64,000 bases of DNA from an uncultured Tenacibaculum sp. (GTDB lineage Bacteria > Bacteroidota > Bacteroidia > Flavobacteriales > Flavobacteriaceae): positions 62,001 through 126,000 of the forward strand of contig CANMCD010000005.1 of NCBI GenBank assembly GCA_947496185.1, in the 5' to 3' direction. Of the stretch, positions 61,378 through 64,000 are shown in pieces. The notes beneath the pieces were generated by a model, which saw nothing but the letters and a program-made list of their open reading frames with translations, did no database searches and was not told the DNA's origin. Made by a program: the position numbers and the translations under genes. Position 1 is the stretch's first letter; the number at the start of each line of letters is the position of its first letter.

Positions 61378-64000
61378 TTAAAATGCTGCCTTTAATGAAA
61401 GTCCATAGGTTTTAGTAGCAGGACCTGCCATATAATCCAATCCTTTAGAGTTACCAACACCTAAAGAAGAAACGTTAGGGTCAAATCCTTGGTGAGCATC
61501 AGGAAAGTTGAATGCTTTTCTCCATAAGTTATTGGCAATAAAGTTGATGCTTACACTGCTAAAAGGTGTCTTTTTTAGGTCGTTTTGAGATAACGAATAG
61601 CCAAAAGACACTTCTCTTAGTCGTACATGTGTAGCATCATAAATTAATGCCTCGTCAGCACCGTAAAGATAATTGTCAAAATAGTAGTCAGTTAAACTGA
61701 TCTGAGTCGTATTGACGGTGCCATCTTCTTTTACGCCGGGTAAAACAATCGGGATTGCTCTATCTACATTGGTGTCTTCTGTTAACCCTCTAGCTAGTAA
61801 AGTGGATGCAGAATATGAAAGGATATCTCCTCCTTTCACAAAATCGAATTGGAATCCAGCATTAAATCCTCTGTACTGAAAACTGTTTGAAAAAGAAACA
61901 GTATAGTCTGGATTAGGATCCCCTATCACGCCTATATCTGCAGATTCTTTCCAATAACCATTGTCCAGTACAATATTGTTTCCATTAGCATCTTTTTCAA
62001 CAAAACTTCCCATGATAACATTGAAAGGTTCGTTATTTCTAGCAAAATTACCTTGATTGGTAAAGCCATTTAGAAATATTTGATCAATGTCACCCGGTAA
62101 ATTTAATATGGTACTTTCAAAAGCACCAAAATTTATGGTAGTCTCCCAAGAGAAGTTTTCTGTTTTTATCGGAAATCCAGAAAGTAATAATTCAATACCT
62201 TTTGTTTCGAGTTCCCCAGCATTGGTCAACGTAACGTTTGCTCCAGTACTTGGGTCTAGTTGTCGATCAATGATTTGATCCTTGGCATTTCTTTGGTATA
62301 CCGATGCGTCTAATGATAAGCGGTTGTTAAAAAATTTTCCTTCCAAACCGAGTTCAATTTCAGTTTGTAATTCAGGTTTTAAATCAGGGTTTCCAATTCT
62401 ATTACTAATATTATTGGTATTGATAACTGAATTACCATTGCTATTGTTTAGCCATGTATTTGTTGATACCGATAATACATCTCTAGTACGGTATGGTAAA
62501 GCAAACCTTGCAGAAGATCCAAAACCACCTCTTATTTTTAAAAAGTTTATAGCGCCATTCGTGTTTGCATTAAATGCAGCCAAAGGTAAAAAGGAGATGC
62601 TACCCCCTGGGTAGAACAATGAATTGTTTCCTGCTTCATGGGAAGAAGCCCAGTCGTTTCTTCCTACTAGGTTTAAAAATAAAAAGTTTCTATAGTCGAA
62701 ACTCGCTTCAGCATATACCCCTAATTTATTAATTGCTTCGTTGTAAAAACTACCTGCATTCTTGTTAACAAAGTTACTAGCGAAAAATTTACCATAAATT
62801 AATTGGTTTGAATATTGGGCTCTAAGTTGTTCGAATGTGTTTCGTTTAGAGTTAAGACCCGCGGTAAATTTAAGACCAATTTCTTCCGATAACTTTTGAG
62901 TTCCAGACAAAATTACGTCATGGTTCCATATTCTTTCCCTGATAAAAGATTTGTCTAATCTTCCTAAACCAGCGTAGTTAATTCCTCCCTTGTTAACTGA
63001 AAACGTGTTTTCTAATGTATAGGTGTCAAAACCGGCTCTATACATTAGGTTTATGTTTTCGGTAATAGGATAGGACAATGCTAGTTTCCCTTGTAGTCTA
63101 TCCGTATCCTCACTAAACTTTTCATTATTAATTGTCCAGTATGGGTTTTGTATTGAGTTGTTTGAGCGGTAGTATACCGATCTGTTTTGCGAATCTTCCC
63201 AAGGAAGCCCATTCAAATCAACACTTCTTGGTGTATAGAGTACGTTGGCAAAAACTGATGAACTACCTGCGCTTGCATTACTACCAAATGAACCTGCTTG
63301 AGGTGGGGTTTTTAACTCTGAAGCAATAAAGTTAATAGACCCATTTACAGTTAGTTTGTTACCTAGTTTAGCGTTACCTCCAACACTTATGTTGTTTCTA
63401 ATGATTGAATTTCCGGGTGTAATACCTTCCATATCACTGTTAGTGTATCCAACACTAAATTTGGCATTTTCTCCCCCTCCGTTAATAATGATAGAGTTTA
63501 CAATATTAGTACCCGTTCTAAAAAAACCTTCTACATTATTATAAGGTTTATACGCATAGGTTTGTCCAACGAATTGAGGGAAAAAGTCGTTAAAACTTCC
63601 ACCTCCTTGTGAACTTTGGTACGAATTGTTTTCGTAAATGTGTGGAACTTCACTTACTTGATCAAATCGAGCTCCCCAGTTACTAAATGCTTTAGAAGCA
63701 GATCCTTGCCATCCGTTACCAAAGGTGTTTTGCCATTCAGGTAATCCTGTTATTTCTGAAAAGAAAGCCGATGAGGTGAAATTTACACTCATTTTTTTTC
63801 CAATGTTGTTTCCTCCACTTCCTGTTTTGGTCGTAATTAAAATTACCCCATTTCTTCCTTCTTCACCATAAAGTACTGTTGCACTAAGTCCTTTTAAGAC
63901 TTCAATATTTTTTATGTTGTTTTGATCGATGTCATTAAGTCTACTTCCTGAAGTAGCACCATTGGCACTATTAAAATTGTTTTGACGGTTCGCGGATGAA
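61378..64000 (-). CDS. SusC/RagA-family TonB-linked protein, C-terminal part (runs off the window)
   Basis: The minus-strand frame is open from the right edge (64000) to the stop at 61378, about 874 codons. The Met at 63792 is internal: the preceding codons read NDIDQNNIKNIEVLKGLSAT and VLYGEEGRNGVILITTKTGS, the end of the SusC plug domain. The barrel follows and ends KTYGLSLKAAF. The N-terminal signal, carboxypeptidase-like domain and the first part of the plug are outside the window. It is the first gene of the second SusCD operon seen here. Confidence 0.93.
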   Translation of the reverse strand, partial: SSANRQNNFNSANGATSGSRLNDIDQNNIKNIEVLKGLSATVLYGEEGRNGVILITTKTGSGGNNIGKKMSVNFTSSAFFSEITGLPEWQNTFGNGWQGSASKAFSNWGARFDQVSEVPHIYENNSYQSSQGGGSFNDFFPQFVGQTYAYKPYNNVEGFFRTGTNIVNSIIINGGGENAKFSVGYTNSDMEGITPGNSIIRNNISVGGNAKLGNKLTVNGSINFIASELKTPPQAGSFGSNASAGSSSVFANVLYTPRSVDLNGLPWEDSQNRSVYYRSNNSIQNPYWTINNEKFSEDTDRLQGKLALSYPITENINLMYRAGFDTYTLENTFSVNKGGINYAGLGRLDKSFIRERIWNHDVILSGTQKLSEEIGLKFTAGLNSKRNTFEQLRAQYSNQLIYGKFFASNFVNKNAGSFYNEAINKLGVYAEASFDYRNFLFLNLVGRNDWASSHEAGNNSLFYPGGSISFLPLAAFNANTNGAINFLKIRGGFGSSARFALPYRTRDVLSVSTNTWLNNSNGNSVINTNNISNRIGNPDLKPELQTEIELGLEGKFFNNRLSLDASVYQRNAKDQIIDRQLDPSTGANVTLTNAGELETKGIELLLSGFPIKTENFSWETTINFGAFESTILNLPGDIDQIFLNGFTNQGNFARNNEPFNVIMGSFVEKDANGNNIVLDNGYWKESADIGVIGDPNPDYTVSFSNSFQYRGFNAGFQFDFVKGGDILSYSASTLLARGLTEDTNVDRAIPIVLPGVKEDGTVNTTQISLTDYYFDNYLYGADEALIYDATHVRLREVSFGYSLSQNDLKKTPFSSVSINFIANNLWRKAFNFPDAHQGFDPNVSSLGVGNSKGLDYMAGPATKTYGLSLKAAF

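Overview
The window looks like a chromosome segment of a low-GC marine Flavobacteriaceae (Bacteroidota), most likely Tenacibaculum or a close relative. The evidence is the SusC/SusD pairs, the TAnnTTTG-type -7 promoter boxes, the near absence of Shine-Dalgarno sequences except before rpsU, the flavobacterial order rpsU-xerC-hpf-tRNAs-tuf-secE-nusG-rplKAJL-rpoBC-DUF3467, and the protein wording of EF-Tu, RpoB and RpoC. The genus is an inference.

Layout. 1-8.3 kb: a DUF1800/DUF1501 pair (cut by the left edge), then a plus-strand run of PspC-like protein, K+ channel with RCK domain, RmlD-like reductase, Na+/alanine symporter, helix-hairpin-helix protein and acyl-CoA dehydrogenase. 8.3-23.5 kb: the translation/transcription core, with rpsU, xerC, hpf, tRNA-Thr/Tyr/Gly/Thr, tuf, tRNA-Trp, secE, nusG, rplKAJL, rpoB, rpoC and a DUF3467 gene. 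It contains several regulatory hairpins. 23.6-28.4 kb: a degraded accessory stretch. It holds an HlyD adaptor whose ABC-transporter partner survives only as its last ~25 codons, an IS3-type transposase remnant, a signal-peptide fragment, a small orphan gene, a perfect 39-bp inverted repeat, selO, and nested inverted repeats resembling a MITE. 28.4-32 kb: an HD phosphohydrolase fused to a Pycsar-effector-like membrane domain, convergent with a large GAF-domain protein. 32.3-38.6 kb: an alpha/beta hydrolase, a frameshifted lipoprotein gene, der, a choice-of-anchor-I lipoprotein, era and initiator tRNA-fMet. 38.7-47.8 kb: a minus-strand accessory region with two AraC regulators, hydrolases, SRPBCC proteins, a DUF3574 lipoprotein, a uracil-DNA glycosylase-like protein, a cysteine-synthase-like enzyme and a transglutaminase-like lipoprotein. 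48.1-50.7 kb: a secreted protein, LpoB-like and COG3014-like lipoproteins. 50.7-52.4 kb: an unrecognised three-gene membrane/lipoprotein cassette. 52.7-53.4 kb: two small membrane proteins. 53.6-64 kb: two SusC/SusD outer-membrane uptake loci, the second with an extra lipoprotein and cut by the right edge.

The most unusual points are: (i) the HD + Pycsar-TM fusion next to a GAF protein with no cyclase nearby; (ii) tandem hairpins in the rpoB leader, with rpoB starting at TTG; (iii) a strong Shine-Dalgarno on rpsU that lies inside an overlapping 8-codon mini-ORF; (iv) promoter/terminator overlaps before the tRNA-tuf cluster and before der, and probable leaderless transcripts for the GTPase genes der and era; (v) a terminator-like hairpin inside the first codons of the HhH gene; (vi) two single-base homopolymer frameshifts in lipoprotein genes; and (vii) the gutted peptide-export locus with its palindromic elements.
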